A stretch of DNA of 7,517 bases from Aquificales bacterium (GTDB lineage: Bacteria > Aquificota > Aquificia > Aquificales > QOAS01). Below, piece by piece: positions 6,690 to 7,517 of this stretch. How positions within the stretch are numbered: position 1 is the first letter of the stretch; each line of letters begins with the position of its first letter. Where the stretch lies: NCBI GenBank assembly GCA_027035985.1, contig JALVTI010000096.1, positions 1 through 7,517 on the forward strand, in the 5' to 3' direction. The notes below the pieces were generated by a model. It made no database searches, was not told the DNA's origin, and worked only from the letters and a program-made list of their open reading frames with translations. Made by a program: the position numbers and the translations under genes.

Positions 6690-6908
6690 TTTGGAAGTCC
6701 GCCCCGCCCCCAGGGCGTGAGGGCTGTTATTCCCAGATGGGACCCAAAGGTAAAGGTGGGAAGGCTACCCCCGTGCCCCCCTTTCGGAGGGTGATGTCCC
6801 CAAAGGGATAGGGGACATCGGGGGACCCGCCTTCCCTCTTAGGGTGCCCGTAGTCCCCGAAGGGAATAACCCCCCCACGACACCGGGCAGGGCGGCTCTC
6901 TCCAAGCA
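6690..6908 (-). ncRNA. ssrS: 6S RNA candidate
   Basis: This GC-rich stretch has no convincing ORF but folds, as the - strand transcript, into a rod with one large central bubble, which is the 6S RNA plan. Pairings I traced: (1) closing stem 6895-6885 with 6699-6709, 11 bp with one G-U; (2) 6879-6872 with 6716-6723, 8 bp with one G-U; (3) 6870-6862 with 6726-6734, 9 perfect bp; (4) a bubble of 25 nt (6861-6837) opposite 23 nt (6757-6735); (5) 6836-6829 with 6758-6765, 8 perfect bp; (6) 6824-6820 with 6768-6772; (7) a top hairpin 6819-6811 with 6793-6801, 9 perfect bp; (8) a side hairpin 6791-6786 with 6776-6781 closed by a GAAA loop. Known 6S RNAs imitate an open promoter, bind the housekeeping RNA polymerase and template short pRNAs. 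Synteny with 5-formyl-THF cyclo-ligase supports the call. Ends are estimated; a different structured RNA is the main alternative. Confidence 0.72.
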
Positions 6909-6920
6909 ATATCAAATATA
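6908..6920 (-). promoter_or_regulatory. possible -10 region for the 6S RNA/cyclo-ligase transcript
   Basis: On the - strand the AT-rich run TATATTTGATATT ends just before the proposed 5' end of the RNA. TATATT (6920-6915) would place initiation near 6908-6907, and GATATT (6913-6908) would place it near 6901. No convincing -35 hexamer lies at a normal distance, so this is only a candidate. Confidence 0.35.
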
Positions 6921-6975
6921 CATCAACCCCGTGGGGCTAACCCTTCGCTCACTCAGAAAATTTTCCCGAAAGGGG

Positions 6976-7003
6976 TTGCAATTTATAAATAGAAAACTAA
7001 ATT
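6976..7003 (+). promoter_or_regulatory. possible promoter of the prefoldin gene
   Basis: TTGCAA (6976-6981) and TAAATT (6998-7003), separated by 16 bases, each match four of six bases of the housekeeping sigma-factor hexamers. Transcription would start near 7010 and leave a leader of about 30 bases with a strong ribosome site. The same stretch includes TTTATAAATA (6982-6991), which resembles an archaeal TATA box; that may be chance in AT-rich DNA. Confidence 0.35.
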
Positions 7004-7018
7004 TCCTTTATAAGGAAA
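7002..7018. repeat. inverted repeat at the proposed prefoldin start site
   Basis: Seven-base arms TTTCCTT (7002-7008) and AAGGAAA (7012-7018) flank the three bases TAT. The repeat would overlap the transcription start and lies five bases before the ribosome-binding site, so it could be an operator or a small RNA hairpin that affects translation. No regulator can be named. Confidence 0.45.
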
Positions 7019-7039
7019 AACTAAAGGGAGGTGCCAACC

Positions 7040-7465
7040 ATGGCAGAAAAAAAAGAGCAAGTTAGGGTGGAAGACCAAGTTAGGGCTCTCATCGCCCAAA
7101 TCGAAAGCATAAGGGCTGAAATCGCAACCCTCGACGCCGCAATCAACGCACTCAGGCAAACCGTCGCAACCTTGAGAACCCTTAAAAAGCTCGGAAAAGG
7201 TAAAAACGTCCTCATACCGGTGGGTTCCATCGCACAGGTCGAAATGAAGATTGAAAACCTCGACAAGGTGGTCGTTTCGGTAGGTCAAAATATCTCCGCC
7301 GAGCTCTCCTACGACGAGGCGGTCAAATACATCGAGGACGAGATTGAAAGGATTCTCGCTCTCAGGCTCGTTCTCGAGCAGACCATCGCAGACCTCTACA
7401 CCCAAATCGACGCCCTCATCAGGGGTCAATCCCAAGAGCAACCCCAGGAAGGGGAAAACAAATAA
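7040..7465 (+). CDS. pfdA: prefoldin alpha subunit family protein (archaeal type)
   Basis: Prefoldin is a jellyfish-shaped hexameric chaperone that holds unfolded proteins between coiled-coil arms; the archaeal form is two alpha plus four beta subunits. The 141 residues show the alpha-type layout: N-terminal coiled coil (about 6-50), a central beta-hairpin region with VLIPVGSIAQVEMKI (57-71) and DKVVVSVGQNISAE (75-88), and a second coiled coil (about 91-130), then a short Gln/Glu-rich tail. The PVGS and DKVVVxVG patterns correspond to archaeal alpha subunits. The start is the ATG at 7040, seven bases after GGAGGT (7027-7032); an in-frame GTG at 7031 overlaps that ribosome site and is rejected. 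Prefoldin is typical of archaea and eukaryotes and sporadic in bacteria, which suggests ancient transfer. No beta subunit is in the window, so it may act alone or with a partner elsewhere. Confidence 0.9.
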   Translation: MAEKKEQVRVEDQVRALIAQIESIRAEIATLDAAINALRQTVATLRTLKKLGKGKNVLIPVGSIAQVEMKIENLDKVVVSVGQNISAELSYDEAVKYIEDEIERILALRLVLEQTIADLYTQIDALIRGQSQEQPQEGENK

Positions 7466-7490
7466 TCACTTCCCCCTTTCGGTTTTCCTT
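7449..7490 (+). terminator. weak terminator-like structure after prefoldin
   Basis: AAGGGGAA (7449-7456) can pair with TTCCCCCTT (7470-7478, one bulged C). This forms a stem that spans the stop codon and is followed by TTTT (7483-7486) and further pyrimidine-rich sequence. The loop is large (13 bases) and the T-run is split, so the call is tentative. Confidence 0.3.
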
Positions 7491-7507
7491 TCTAAATTCT
7501 CCCTTAA

Positions 7508-7515
7508 AGAGGAGG
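7508..7515 (+). promoter_or_regulatory. ribosome-binding-site-like sequence at the window edge
   Basis: AGAGGAGG is a near-perfect Shine-Dalgarno sequence, as strong as the one before rny. The window ends two bases later, so a rightward gene probably starts just beyond the edge, within about 50 bases of the prefoldin stop. Confidence 0.45.
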
Positions 7516-7517
7516 CT

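Larger units (their letters stand above)
6909..7039. other. divergent intergenic region between the RNA gene and prefoldin
   Basis: This non-coding stretch must carry the promoters of the leftward RNA/cyclo-ligase/rny transcript and of the rightward prefoldin gene. It holds a CCCC-GT-GGGG inverted repeat (6927-6936), a CCC-GAAA-GGG hairpin (6965-6974) and an outer pair AACCCC (6925-6930)/GGGGTT (6972-6977) that encloses both. The part from 6976 to 7020 is strongly AT-rich. I see no ORF with a ribosome site here. Confidence 0.5.

Noticed and set aside
6690..6908. RNase P RNA, SRP RNA or tmRNA as the identity of the structured RNA
   Set aside because: I see no RNase P core signature such as GAGGAAAGTC, no SRP GGUCAGG-x-CCGGAAGGAAGCAGC motif, and no tmRNA tag frame or tRNA-like ends. 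Synteny and the single central bubble fit 6S RNA better.
6727..6915. Small - strand ORF of 62 codons within the RNA region
   Set aside because: It lies in the GC-rich paired segments, has a Gly/Pro/Arg-rich product with no domain, and has no ribosome site; the base pairing explains the sequence better.
6925..6977. tRNA or second small RNA in the divergent region
   Set aside because: The short inverted repeats here do not form a cloverleaf, and no TTCGA-type T-loop context or acceptor stem is present.
7031..7039. GTG at 7031 as the prefoldin start
   Set aside because: It overlaps the ribosome-binding sequence GGAGGT at 7027-7032; the ATG at 7040 has ideal seven-base spacing.
1..7517. CRISPR array, insertion sequence or prophage boundary
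   Set aside because: No regularly spaced repeats, transposase motifs or target-site duplications were seen; the only recurring word is the short CCTTTCGG.

Overview
The window looks like chromosomal DNA of a thermophilic bacterium, most plausibly a member of the Aquificota such as the Desulfurobacteriaceae. This is inference, not a match I could run. The grounds are the gene set (RNase Y, a MEMO family protein, a Mut7-C RNase-domain protein, a DedA family membrane protein), heavy use of AGG for Arg and ATA for Ile, Lys/Glu-rich proteins, and an archaeal-type prefoldin alpha subunit in an otherwise bacterial setting.

Layout. On the + strand at the left are a MEMO family gene (37-858), a compact intrinsic terminator (866-896) and a Mut7-C domain/zinc-ribbon protein gene (904-1395). 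The latter converges on a long leftward gene cluster so tightly that the two stop codons overlap in one CTAG. Read on the - strand from right to left, the cluster holds a structured RNA that I identify as a 6S RNA candidate (about 6908-6690), 5-formyltetrahydrofolate cyclo-ligase (6674-6105), RNase Y (6102-4396), a DUF262 protein (4343-3357), amidophosphoribosyltransferase PurF (3291-1900) and a DedA/VTT-family membrane protein (1892-1392). To the right, divergent from the RNA, is the prefoldin alpha gene (7040-7465), with a weak terminator-like structure after it and a ribosome-binding-site-like sequence at the window edge.

How the genes fit together. The 6S RNA candidate followed directly by 5-formyl-THF cyclo-ligase repeats the ssrS-ygfA arrangement known from E. 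coli and other bacteria. The cyclo-ligase (one-carbon/folate) and PurF (first committed step of purine synthesis) are metabolically linked. RNase Y lies two bases after the cyclo-ligase stop, so the RNA, a folate enzyme and a major mRNA-decay nuclease appear to be expressed together. The DUF262 gene between rny and purF looks like an insertion: it has lower GC in the stretches I counted, AT-rich flanks, and a protein family usually linked to restriction or defence.

Main points of interest: the 6S RNA candidate with a branched apical part; the archaeal-type prefoldin alpha in a bacterium, with a palindrome at its promoter; a PurF that has the Fe-S cysteines but cannot have a propeptide; a Mut7-C protein whose acidic nuclease residues look replaced; the orphan DUF262 gene; and an octamer, CCTTTCGG, seen seven times. 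I see no CRISPR array, insertion sequence, tRNA or rRNA.
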